NCBI GenBank assembly: GCA_009781325.1
Contig: WQYJ01000016.1
Location: 1-18,818, forward strand
Origin: Propionibacteriaceae bacterium
GTDB taxonomy: Bacteria; Actinomycetota; Actinomycetes; Propionibacteriales; Propionibacteriaceae
Length of the DNA stretch: 18,818 bases
Reading direction: 5' to 3'
Shown: positions 1 to 7,617 of the stretch, one piece after another
How positions within the stretch are numbered: position 1 is the stretch's first letter
Layout: the number at the start of each line of letters is the position of its first letter
The notes under the pieces: generated by a model
Database searches by the model: none
What the model was told of the DNA's origin: nothing
Seen by the model: the letters and a program-made list of their open reading frames with translations, nothing else
Position numbers and translations under genes: made by a program

Positions 1-98
1 CCGGGGGCTAAGGTAGGGTCTGGGGTTGCGCTTGCTGGCTAAAGTCCATACGTTGGCTGCCGGGGGTCCTGCCTGACGGCAGGATGACCCGGGGGTCG
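1..98. repeat. Dispersed palindromic intergenic element, copy 1 (left arm degraded or cut by window edge)
   Basis: Bases 42-95 match the right arm of the element seen complete at 6040-6164: AAGTCCATAC, then GGCTGCCGGGGGTCCTGCC, TGAC, GGCAGGATGACC and a G run. The arm contains a perfect hairpin, CCTGCC-TGAC-GGCAGG. Bases 1-30 (around TAGGGTCTGGGG) look like a diverged remainder of the left arm and centre. It lies upstream of the aminotransferase. No coding signal was seen in 1-194. Confidence 0.8.
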
Positions 99-194
99 TC
101 TTAGGGACTGTGGTGAGGAAAACTCGCTCAAGTTCATACCTTAGCCACCGGGCGGAGGTTGCTTGAGGTGGGGTGAACCTGACACAGTGGGAGG

Positions 195-1355
195 GTGAGT
201 CTTGCTCGTCGTTGTGCCCTGGGTGATGTGAACCCGATTGCTCGTCGGCGTGAGGAGTTGCTGGGGGTTGGGATTGAGTTGACGGATATGACTGATACTA
301 ATCCGACTCATCATGGGTTGTTTGATCCGCAGATTCTTGAGGTTTTAGATCGCCATCTTCCCCGTATTGGGCGCTATGAACCCACACCTCGGGGGCCGTG
401 GCCTGCGCGAGCTGCGTTGGCAGATAGGTTTGGTGGGGATCCGGAGGATTACTGGCTGACTGCTTCGACCTCGGAGGCCTATAGCTGGCTCTTCTCATTG
501 TTGGGCGATCCCGGTGACTGCGTGGCGATTCCTAGTCCCGGTTATCCGCTTATTGAGCCCATCGCGATTCAGCACGCCTTGTCAGCGGCGAATTATCGTA
601 CGCTTTACGCACATCCAACTGGCTGGGAACTCGACACGGACTCCCTGACTGCAGCCCTGTCCAAAAACACAGTACGGGCCGTCGTAGCAGTGAATCCCAA
701 TAATCCCACAGGAGCTTATGTCGATGATGCCCTCCTCGCAACGGTCGCTAACCGGAGCGTGCCCCTCATTGCTGATGAAGTCTTCTTCCCCTTCCACCTT
801 CGTGAAGACATGGACCATCCTCCGCAACGCCTGTCCGGAACTGAGGCAACACTGACCTTCTCCCTCGATGGTCTATCGAAGCTCCTGGCCGCTCCGCAAC
901 TAAAACTGGGATGGATTCGCCTGTCAGGGCCAATAACCGAAAGAGAAGCTGCGGAGCAAACCCTCGACCAGATCGCGGATCGCTACCTGTCAGTGAACGC
1001 CCTCACAGCCCAAGCTCTCCCCGATCTTCTCACCCTCGCTGACTCCTCGATCAACCGAGTGACAACCCGCCTACGCACCAACCTCACCACGATCCAAGAG
1101 CTCTTCCCTCATCTAAGAATCCGTACATCGTACGGAGGTTGGATGGTACTTCTCGACATCCCGCCGATCATGGAAGCCGATTCCCTCTGCATAGCCCTCA
1201 TGGAACGCGCAGGACTCTCCGTACATCCGGGGTATTTCTACGATCTAGAAGACTCCACTCTCGCCATCTCCCTTCTCCCCCAACCAGCCCAATTCAGCGA
1301 AGCCTGCCAGCGTCTGCTCGCGGCTGTGACTGTACTGGCTGACGAGTATCGCTAA
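195..1355 (+). CDS. PLP-dependent aminotransferase, class I/II
   Basis: A fold-type I aminotransferase of 386 residues, a usual family length, expected to be a cytosolic PLP enzyme moving an amino group between an amino acid and a 2-oxo acid. The substrate cannot be read from sequence. Visible motifs are NPNNPTG (167-173), the cofactor aspartate in IADEV (Asp194) and the Schiff-base lysine in LSK (Lys229). PQLKLGW follows, with Lys237 where many relatives have a phosphate-binding Arg; I recall this Lys in related enzymes, so it need not mean inactivity. The GTG start at 195 is the most upstream possible, because an in-frame stop lies at 180. It sits directly behind GGGAGG, which is too close for a normal ribosome site, so GTG at 228 is an alternative. 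The patatin-like gene follows on the same strand after 72 bp. Confidence 0.88.
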   Translation: MSLARRCALGDVNPIARRREELLGVGIELTDMTDTNPTHHGLFDPQILEVLDRHLPRIGRYEPTPRGPWPARAALADRFGGDPEDYWLTASTSEAYSWLFSLLGDPGDCVAIPSPGYPLIEPIAIQHALSAANYRTLYAHPTGWELDTDSLTAALSKNTVRAVVAVNPNNPTGAYVDDALLATVANRSVPLIADEVFFPFHLREDMDHPPQRLSGTEATLTFSLDGLSKLLAAPQLKLGWIRLSGPITEREAAEQTLDQIADRYLSVNALTAQALPDLLTLADSSINRVTTRLRTNLTTIQELFPHLRIRTSYGGWMVLLDIPPIMEADSLCIALMERAGLSVHPGYFYDLEDSTLAISLLPQPAQFSEACQRLLAAVTVLADEYR

Positions 1356-1427
1356 GAAGAAGACGAATAACTGATGTCGAACTAGTAGACTCGAATGGCG
1401 GTTGTCAACGCGGAAGAGGAGTGAGCA

Positions 1428-2315
1428 ATGGAGCTACGCAGCAATGTTACCGATACCGCCCTAGTCCTGGAGGGAGGCGGGATGCGGGGGGCCTTCACGG
1501 CGGCGATGATTGCCACCTTGATCAATGAAGGAATCTTCATTGACTATGTGGCCGGGATTTCAGCAGGAAGTTCGAACACCGTGAACTATATATCGCGAGC
1601 TCCCATACGAGCGCGCAAGTGTTTTGTCGACTTCGCTGACTCCCCGAAGTTCGGGTCCTGGAAGACTTGGGTTCAGGGCAAGGGACTCTTCAATGCCCAG
1701 TTCATCTACGAGGAAACCTCCTATCCCGACGGCCCGCTCCCACTGGACTATGAGGGCTTCATGGCCAATCCCGCTCAGTTCCGTATCGGTTCCTTTGATG
1801 CCGAACTGGGGGAGACGATCTACTGGTCACGCGAGGACATTCGCGACCAGGCAGACCTGCTGCGGAAGGTACGCGCTTCGTCTTCAATTCCCCTTGTCAT
1901 GCCAGCAGTCCACATGGATGGACGCATGTGGGTCGATGGCGCACTCGGCCTTGGCGGCGGGATTCCCCTGCCGATCGCAAAACAGGACGGACACTCCAAG
2001 TTCGTCGCGATCCTCACCCGATCGAGAACATACATTAAGCCTGCCTATCAGGCCTACCCCTTCATGCGTACGATCTACTTCAGGCACCCCGCGGTAGCCG
2101 ACGGCATTCGCAACAGAACCGAACAGTACAACTCAACCCGCGAAGAACTGCTGGAACTGGAGCGTCAGGGGAAGGCCTACCTCATCTTCCCTGACCAGAT
2201 GAATGTGTCGAACTCAACCCGTGACGTACCCGCACTCCAGGCATGCTTCGATGCGGGCCTTGAACAGGCGCAAAGAGAACTTCCGCGTTTGAAGGAGTTT
2301 CTCAACCTCGGTTAG
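1428..2315 (+). CDS. Patatin-like phospholipase family protein
   Basis: A patatin-fold acyl hydrolase of 295 residues, expected to cleave lipid acyl esters with a Ser-Asp dyad. The glycine-rich oxyanion loop GGGMRG is at 16-21, the nucleophile elbow GISAG puts the serine at 45, and the second catalytic residue is in DGA (Asp170). There is no signal peptide or membrane helix, so it is probably cytosolic or peripheral. The family resembles bacterial YjjU/RssA-like patatins, and the C-terminal ~90 residues look like the tail of YjjU-type proteins. The ATG at 1428 has a good ribosome site, GAGGAG at 1415-1420. The gene ends 7 bp from the oppositely oriented DUF4191 gene, so both must stop transcription inside the other gene or in the short shared region. 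The physiological lipid substrate is unknown. Confidence 0.88.
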   Translation: MELRSNVTDTALVLEGGGMRGAFTAAMIATLINEGIFIDYVAGISAGSSNTVNYISRAPIRARKCFVDFADSPKFGSWKTWVQGKGLFNAQFIYEETSYPDGPLPLDYEGFMANPAQFRIGSFDAELGETIYWSREDIRDQADLLRKVRASSSIPLVMPAVHMDGRMWVDGALGLGGGIPLPIAKQDGHSKFVAILTRSRTYIKPAYQAYPFMRTIYFRHPAVADGIRNRTEQYNSTREELLELERQGKAYLIFPDQMNVSNSTRDVPALQACFDAGLEQAQRELPRLKEFLNLG

Positions 2316-2322
2316 CGCGGGC

Positions 2323-3081
2323 CTAGCGACCGCGAAGAGCTGACCGGGCACCCTTCATCGTGGGCATGGGGCCCTTCGGAATAGGCATCATTGGCCGCGC
2401 TCCATCCAGAGCCTTCAACCGAGCCGTGACCTCCATGACCTGACTCCCCTTGATGATCTTGGGAAGCTTCTTGATGTACTTATCGAGCTTAGTCAGAGGC
2501 ACCTGGTTATCCGCATCACCCATCATGATCGGCGTGACCTCGACCGAATACTTAATAGCTTTATGCCTCTTGACTTCGGTGTTCAACATCTCACGGGTAC
2601 GACCAGGCTGCCCCTCACCAATCAGCACAATCCCCGCAGGACCAACAACACGGTGAACGATGTTCTGGTAGCGGTCAACAGCAATCACAGGGTTCTTGAT
2701 CCACGCCTTGCCGAGCAGATTCAGCCCCACCTCAGCCGATCCCGGCTGACCCTTATAGCGCGCAAACATAGCGATCTTGGCCCGCCACGACAGCACGTAC
2801 ATCGCCGCCAACAGACCAAACATCACACCGAAGATCAGATAGATCCACCACGGCTTGATGAACAGACCTGCCGTGGTCACAACAGCCACAACGATAACGA
2901 AGGCGCCGAGCATCAACCAAATGAGCTTCTTGTCGAACTCTTTCGTCAGTTTGAAGGCTTCGATGAATTGGCGTACCCGACCCCAGTCTTTGGGGTCCTC
3001 AGAGGTCTTCTTGCGCAGCTTCTCTGCTTGCGCCGCCGCCTTCTGCTCAGCAGCCAGTTGTTTTGCTCTTTCGCTTGCCAT
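2323..3081 (-). CDS. DUF4191 family membrane protein
   Basis: A 252-residue protein with a charged, Ala/Lys-rich, probably helical N-terminus (1-30), two adjacent membrane helices (about 53-75 and 78-99) and a soluble C-terminal domain of ~150 residues that ends in a basic, Pro/Met-rich tail. This matches the actinobacterial DUF4191 family, of unknown function. Known context: in mycobacteria the family member (Rv2219 in M. tuberculosis, from memory) lies just downstream of dlaT, lipB and lipA. Here it follows sucB on the same strand after 112 bp, with no lipB or lipA between. The ATG at 3081 has GGAGG a few bases upstream on the minus strand. The linkage hints at a role near lipoylated dehydrogenase complexes, but this is inference. 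Confidence 0.85.
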   Translation of the reverse strand: MASERAKQLAAEQKAAAQAEKLRKKTSEDPKDWGRVRQFIEAFKLTKEFDKKLIWLMLGAFVIVVAVVTTAGLFIKPWWIYLIFGVMFGLLAAMYVLSWRAKIAMFARYKGQPGSAEVGLNLLGKAWIKNPVIAVDRYQNIVHRVVGPAGIVLIGEGQPGRTREMLNTEVKRHKAIKYSVEVTPIMMGDADNQVPLTKLDKYIKKLPKIIKGSQVMEVTARLKALDGARPMMPIPKGPMPTMKGARSALRGR

Positions 3082-3157
3082 GGTCCTCCGATGCTCAACA
3101 CACAGATGTGGGGATCGTCGAATAGTCTAACGAGGTATGCAACCTCACCGCCACCAC

Positions 3158-3178
3158 GCCCAGGAAACCAACCTGGGC
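3158..3178. terminator. Hairpin between sucB and DUF4191 gene
   Basis: A perfect 7-bp stem, GCCCAGG / CCTGGGC, with a 7-base loop, 16 bp beyond the sucB stop. No T tract follows on the minus strand, so it may be a weak or factor-assisted terminator, or an mRNA processing or stability hairpin that lowers expression of the downstream gene. Confidence 0.4.
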
Positions 3179-3193
3179 AGTTAGCGCAAATCT

Positions 3194-4978
3194 CTAGAAG
3201 TCTGAGCCGAAGTCCCCAGCTTCCAAACGGGTCTTCACTGTCTTCAGGAATCTCGCAGCCTCTGCACCATCGACCAGGCGGTGATCATAGGACAGCGACA
3301 GATACATCATGTCGCGAATGGCGATGATCTCACCGAAGCGCGGATCCGAGACCACAATCGGGCGGCGAGTGATCGCACCCATGCCCAGAATTCCAACCTC
3401 AGGCTGATTGATGATCGGGGTGTCGAACAGCGTACCCGCCGAGCCATAGTTCGTGATCGTGAACGTACCCCCAGTCAGATCGTCAGCAGAGATCTGACTT
3501 GCGCGCGTACGGTTGCCCAGTTCAGCGAGCTTCTTGGCAAGCCCGGATACCGACAGATCGCCGGCACTGCGCAGGACAGGTACGAGCAGTCCCTTGGGGG
3601 TGTCCACAGCAATGCCGAGGTTCACGCCCTGGTGGTAGGTGATCACACCGGCAGCCATATCAATAGTTGCGTTCAACTGCGGATACTCGGCGAGGGCCTC
3701 GATGACTGCCTTGGCGACGAAGGCGAGGTGGGTGAGCTGCACACCCTGGCGGGTCTTGAAGACATCCTTGACCTGAGTGCGCAGACGCGCAAGCAGAGTG
3801 ATGTCCACCTCGACGGTGGCAGTCAACTGAGCTGTAGTCTGAAGAGAATCCACCATGCGCTGTGCAACGGTGGCCCGCAGACGGGAGATCTTCTCCGTCG
3901 TACCAGGTACGGCTGTCGACGAATGCACCACAGCAGCCGCTGATGATGCGCACTTCGACGGGGCCGCAGGCGCGGGAGCATGCTCAGGGATCACAGGAGC
4001 CGGGGCGGGCGGTACAACAGGGGCAAGAGGTTCGGGATGAACCGGCGCTGGTGCGAAGACCGGTTGGGCTATCGGGGCAGCAGGGATCACCGGGGCAGGC
4101 GTAGGCGGTTCCGGAGCAGGCGGTGGCGGAGGCGGAGGCGGCGGAGCCTGAGGAACAACAGGAGCCGCAGGCGCTACAGCAACCACGGGAGCCTGCGCTA
4201 CTGGTGGTTTTACCTGCGGCTTTGCGGCATCCAGAATGTCCTGCTTACGGATTCGCCCGCCAACACCAGACCCCTTCACCTGTGTCAGATCGACACCGTT
4301 CTCCTCAGCTAGCTTACGTACGAGCGGTGTGACGTACACCCCAGCGCCGATAGCGTCAGGGATCTCGTGGGCAGCAACAGCGGGAACATACGACGAGGGC
4401 TGGATATCCAAGCCTGTCGGAGACGGAGGCTTAGGCTTGTCCAGTGGCGCAGGCGTACCTGGGCCCATCAGAGGCTTCGGAGTCCTTCCATTCGACGACG
4501 GCCTGATCTGAGGTGCTCCAAAGGGATCAATGGCTGCAATGGTTGGGACTGCTGGGATGGGCGGCAGCAATGGTTCGCCGGGAATAGGCACCCACGGATC
4601 GCCGTGTGACAAACCCATCTCGGCACCAACAGGCGGATAGGACGGTTCGACAGGAATCGCGGGTGGCAACTCTTCCGGTGGCGGCGCAAAGAAAGGATGA
4701 GGAGTTGTGATGTCCAGTGACGAGGCTAGAGCGACGGCGTCAGCATCGCCGATGACTGCCAGTACAGATCCAACCAAGGCGGTTTCATCCTCGTGGACCC
4801 GTATTTCAAGGAGCACCCCTGATACAGGGGATGGGACTTCTGTGTCGACCTTGTCCGTGCTAATTTCGACCAGCGGTTCATTTTTCGCGACGGTCTCTCC
4901 TACCTTCTTTAGCCAGCGTGAAACCGTACCTTCAGATACGGACTCACCTAAGACAGGCAGTGTCACTTCATGGGACAT
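3194..4978 (-). CDS. sucB: Dihydrolipoamide acyltransferase, E2 of a 2-oxoacid dehydrogenase complex (SucB/DlaT type)
   Basis: The E2 core enzyme moves an acyl group from its lipoyl arm to CoA. A lipoyl domain fills 1-80, with the lipoylated lysine in TDKVDTEVP (Lys43). A peripheral-subunit-binding domain is at about 215-251 (TPLVRKLAEENGVDLTQVKG). The catalytic domain covers about 360-594, with active-site motif YDHRLVDG (His566, Asp570). Only one lipoyl domain is present; many actinobacterial homologues carry two or three. Residues 85-210 and 255-355 are long Pro/Ala-rich linkers, including nine consecutive prolines starting near 279. The ATG at 4978 has a strong AAGGAG ribosome site. Known biology: actinobacterial proteins named SucB often serve as the shared acetyltransferase of pyruvate and 2-oxoglutarate dehydrogenases, so acetyl-CoA may be the product. 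Confidence 0.93.
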   Translation of the reverse strand: MSHEVTLPVLGESVSEGTVSRWLKKVGETVAKNEPLVEISTDKVDTEVPSPVSGVLLEIRVHEDETALVGSVLAVIGDADAVALASSLDITTPHPFFAPPPEELPPAIPVEPSYPPVGAEMGLSHGDPWVPIPGEPLLPPIPAVPTIAAIDPFGAPQIRPSSNGRTPKPLMGPGTPAPLDKPKPPSPTGLDIQPSSYVPAVAAHEIPDAIGAGVYVTPLVRKLAEENGVDLTQVKGSGVGGRIRKQDILDAAKPQVKPPVAQAPVVAVAPAAPVVPQAPPPPPPPPPAPEPPTPAPVIPAAPIAQPVFAPAPVHPEPLAPVVPPAPAPVIPEHAPAPAAPSKCASSAAAVVHSSTAVPGTTEKISRLRATVAQRMVDSLQTTAQLTATVEVDITLLARLRTQVKDVFKTRQGVQLTHLAFVAKAVIEALAEYPQLNATIDMAAGVITYHQGVNLGIAVDTPKGLLVPVLRSAGDLSVSGLAKKLAELGNRTRASQISADDLTGGTFTITNYGSAGTLFDTPIINQPEVGILGMGAITRRPIVVSDPRFGEIIAIRDMMYLSLSYDHRLVDGAEAARFLKTVKTRLEAGDFGSDF

Positions 4979-5103
4979 TAGAACTCCTTGCGTCGTCTTG
5001 CCCCCAGCCTACCCTTGATGTATCCAGATTTGCCGGTAACTCCACGGGTGGGTTGAGCATCCGAAGAACCAAGGAAACCCCGCGTAGGCGATAGCCTAGA
5101 GGC

Positions 5104-6009
5104 ATGGAACAGCCATTTCACCCAGAAGATTGGGAAGAGATACCTGATTTTGATTTCGCCGATATCACCTACCACCGGGCCAAGTCGGTTGCAGCCGTAC
5201 GTGTTGCGATCAATCGCCCGGAGGTACGCAATGCCTTTCGGCCTCACACCGTCGACGAGTTATACACAGCGCTGGATCATGCCCGGATGAGTGCTGACAT
5301 TGCCTGCGTCCTGCTGACCGGCAATGGTCCCAGCCCTGTGGATGGGGGATGGGCTTTCTGCTCGGGCGGCGATCAGAGAGTACGCGGGCGTCAAGGCTAT
5401 GAGTACGAAGCCGGGGCGGGCCCAGACAATTCAGACAGGACCACGGCAGCCCGCTTGGGCCGTCTCCACATCCTTGAAGTACAACGCCTCATACGCTTCA
5501 TGCCCAAGCCAGTGATTGCCCTTGTCAACGGGTGGGCCGCTGGCGGCGGGCACAGCCTCCATGTCGTCTGCGACCTCACCCTCGCCTCAGCCGAGCACGC
5601 CAAATTCAAGCAAACCGACGCTGATGTGGGCTCCTTCGATGCCGGGTTCGGTTCGGCGTATCTCGCCCGCCAAGTGGGCCAGAAGTTCGCCCGAGAAATC
5701 TTCTTCCTCGGACAGACCTACGACGCCGCCCGCGCCCTAGAAATGGGTACGGTTAACGCCGTCGTACCTCATGCAGTTCTAGAAACAGTTGGACTCCAAT
5801 GGGCGGACCTGATTTCGAGGAAGTCCCCCACAGCCATCCGCATGCTCAAGTACGCCTTCAACGCCATCGACGACGGCCTGATAGGCCAGCAACTCTTCGC
5901 CGGCGAGACAACCCGCCTGGCCTACATGACCGACGAAGCCAAAGAAGGCCGAGACTCCTTCCTCCAAAAGCGTCCCCCCGACTGGTCCGACTTTCCGTAC
6001 TACTACTGA
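5104..6009 (+). CDS. menB: 1,4-dihydroxy-2-naphthoyl-CoA synthase (menaquinone biosynthesis)
   Basis: A crotonase-fold enzyme that closes the naphthoquinone ring from o-succinylbenzoyl-CoA in menaquinone synthesis. The 301 residues align by eye with actinobacterial MenB throughout. Markers are VRNAFRPHTVDEL (41-53), CSGGDQRVRG (86-95), the oxyanion-hole region GWAAGGGHSLHVVCD (143-157), VGSFDAGFGS (175-184) and the C-terminal PPDWSDFPYYY. Asp172 in QTDADVG occupies the site where E. coli-type enzymes have a bicarbonate-binding glycine, so this is probably the bicarbonate-independent class, as in M. tuberculosis. It is divergent from sucB, with 125 bp between. There is no clear Shine-Dalgarno at a normal distance; a TAGCCT at 5092-5097 would permit a leaderless transcript, but this is weak. 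No other men gene is in the window. Confidence 0.95.
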   Translation: MEQPFHPEDWEEIPDFDFADITYHRAKSVAAVRVAINRPEVRNAFRPHTVDELYTALDHARMSADIACVLLTGNGPSPVDGGWAFCSGGDQRVRGRQGYEYEAGAGPDNSDRTTAARLGRLHILEVQRLIRFMPKPVIALVNGWAAGGGHSLHVVCDLTLASAEHAKFKQTDADVGSFDAGFGSAYLARQVGQKFAREIFFLGQTYDAARALEMGTVNAVVPHAVLETVGLQWADLISRKSPTAIRMLKYAFNAIDDGLIGQQLFAGETTRLAYMTDEAKEGRDSFLQKRPPDWSDFPYYY

Positions 6010-6039
6010 CGTGACACCGAGGACGGAGCCCCTTTGTCA

Positions 6040-6164
6040 CCCCCGGTCATCCTGCCGTCAGGCAGGACCCCCGGCAGCCGACATAGGGTCTGTGGTCAAG
6101 CTTTTCTTCTTCAAGTCCATACTTTGGCTGCCGGGGGTCCTGCCTGACGGCAGGATGACCGGGG
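6040..6164. repeat. Dispersed palindromic intergenic element, complete copy between convergent genes
   Basis: This is a long inverted repeat of about 125 bp. The left arm reads CCCCCGGTCATCCTGCC-GTCA-GGCAGGACCCCCGGCAGCC and the right arm is close to its reverse complement. The ~30-bp centre contains GTGGTCAAGC and TTCAAGTCC. Each arm also holds its own small hairpin (CCTGCC, four-base loop, GGCAGG). It lies in the 171-bp gap between the ends of menB and ilvA, where such a structure could end transcription from both sides. Related copies occur at 1-98 and 17125-17501. Confidence 0.88.
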
Positions 6165-6180
6165 CCTTTGGTTGGGGGTG

Positions 6181-7473
6181 CTAAACCAGGTAGCGGTAGA
6201 GGGTGGAGGTGGGGTCTACTCGCTCGGCGGTGACGGGGCTGGACTCAAGGCGGTCCATGAGGGCTGGGTAGTCTGCAGCGTTGCCTAGTTCGATGCCTAC
6301 CAGTGCCGGGCCTTGCTCGCGATTGGATTTCTTGGTGTATTCGAACAGTACGATGTCGTCATTCGGCCCGAGCACCTCGTCCAAGAATCTCCGCAATGCA
6401 CCGGGCTCCTGCGGGAAGCTCACCAGGAGATAATGCTTGCGGCCCTCATGGACTAATGACCTCTCGATGACCTCTGAATACCGAGAGATGTCATTATTTC
6501 CCCCTGACAGAACACACACCACCGTCTGACCTTCAGACACTCCCAAGGTCACATCGTGGGGGCCTGCCCGAAGTACGCTCGATGCCAAGGCACCAGCAGG
6601 TTCAGAAATGATCCCATCAGACTGATAGAGGGCGAGCATCTCAGAACACACCTGCCCCTCCGAGACAACCATCATCTCAATCGGGAGTTCCATGATCAGC
6701 GGCAAGGTGACATCACCGGCACGCCCCACAGCCGCCCCATCGACGAAGGTATCGATCTTGTTCAGACTCACAGGCCCGCCCTGCTCCAAGCCAGCAATCA
6801 CACAGGCCGCACCAGCAGGCTCGACTCCAACAAGGCGCGTACCAGGGCAGTGAACCTCCAACCAAGCACCGCAGCCCACAAGCAAGCCGCCACCGCCCAC
6901 CGGCAGGATCATCACATCAGGAGCTTTCCCACCGAGCTGAGCTACGACCTCGCGCGCCACCGTACCCTGCCCGGCAACCACAGAAAGATGGTCAAAAGCC
7001 GGCACAAGAGTACGCCCCTGCTCAGCGGCTCTTTCACGGGCAATCACCGACGAGGCATCGTAGGTTTCACCAGCCACGATCAAATGTACGTACGGCTCAC
7101 CGAGGGCAAGGATACGGTCGCGTTTCTGGCGCGGAGTGGTCGTCGGAACAACGATTTCGCCGTCAATCCCCAAAGCCTTGCACGCAAAAGCCACCCCTTG
7201 AGCGTGGTTACCTGCCGATGCGCAGATCACCCCAGCCGCACGCTCATCTGCCGACAGAGCGCTCATCAGCACATAGGCGCCGCGCAGCTTGTAGCTGCGT
7301 ACATCCGAGAGATCCTCACGTTTAAGCAGGACCCGCGCCCCGGTCATCTGTGACAGCCGCGCATCGAATTGCAGGGGGGTCGGCTCCATGACGCCGCGCA
7401 GTGTTGCTGCAGCAGCATCCACTGTGCCAGCGATCTCAGCTAAAGAAGGCGCCGGAGCAAGGAAATCAGACAT
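6181..7473 (-). CDS. ilvA: Threonine ammonia-lyase (threonine dehydratase), IlvA
   Basis: A PLP enzyme that deaminates threonine to 2-oxobutanoate, the entry to isoleucine synthesis. Motifs of the fold-type II catalytic domain are clear: KREDLSDVRSYKLRGA with the Schiff-base lysine (residue 62 from this start), SAGNHAQG and the phosphate loop PVGGGGL, followed by the serine-binding stretch SGGNND. The C-terminal ~90 residues (from RKHYLLVSFPQEPGALRRFL) are a single ACT-like regulatory domain. Together this is the short Corynebacterium-type form of about 430 residues, typically inhibited by isoleucine. An in-frame GTG at 7494 would add seven residues. Neither start has a well-spaced Shine-Dalgarno; I prefer ATG 7473 because MSDFLAP resembles usual N-termini. 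It diverges from propeller gene A across ~145 bp. Confidence 0.93.
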   Translation of the reverse strand: MSDFLAPAPSLAEIAGTVDAAAATLRGVMEPTPLQFDARLSQMTGARVLLKREDLSDVRSYKLRGAYVLMSALSADERAAGVICASAGNHAQGVAFACKALGIDGEIVVPTTTPRQKRDRILALGEPYVHLIVAGETYDASSVIARERAAEQGRTLVPAFDHLSVVAGQGTVAREVVAQLGGKAPDVMILPVGGGGLLVGCGAWLEVHCPGTRLVGVEPAGAACVIAGLEQGGPVSLNKIDTFVDGAAVGRAGDVTLPLIMELPIEMMVVSEGQVCSEMLALYQSDGIISEPAGALASSVLRAGPHDVTLGVSEGQTVVCVLSGGNNDISRYSEVIERSLVHEGRKHYLLVSFPQEPGALRRFLDEVLGPNDDIVLFEYTKKSNREQGPALVGIELGNAADYPALMDRLESSPVTAERVDPTSTLYRYLV

Positions 7474-7581
7474 CTTCCATCGACCATATCGCACCGGCTA
7501 ACCCCGTACGCGCAGGCACGCCGAGTCCGACCCTGACAGGCAAGGACAGCCCACAACAACACACCATTACGCAACATCTGA

Positions 7582-7587
7582 GATAAT
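7582..7587 (+). promoter_or_regulatory. Possible -10 element of propeller gene A
   Basis: GATAAT lies 30 bp ahead of the gene A start, in the divergent ilvA/gene A gap. No convincing -35 hexamer is seen at the right distance. The ribosome site AAGGGG (7607-7612) is well placed for ATG 7618. Confidence 0.35.
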
Positions 7588-7617
7588 GAAGATTGGCGCG
7601 CATAGTAAGGGGTTCAC

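Noticed and set aside
582..827. Minus-strand frames inside the aminotransferase
   Set aside because: No ribosome site or recognisable domain, and the plus-strand frame has clear PLP enzyme motifs.
2563..3327. Long plus-strand open frame across the DUF4191 and sucB region
   Set aside because: It is antisense to two well-supported genes and has low-complexity, family-free sequence typical of GC-rich shadows. The same holds for the frames opposite ilvA (6556-7353) and sucB (3281-3943).
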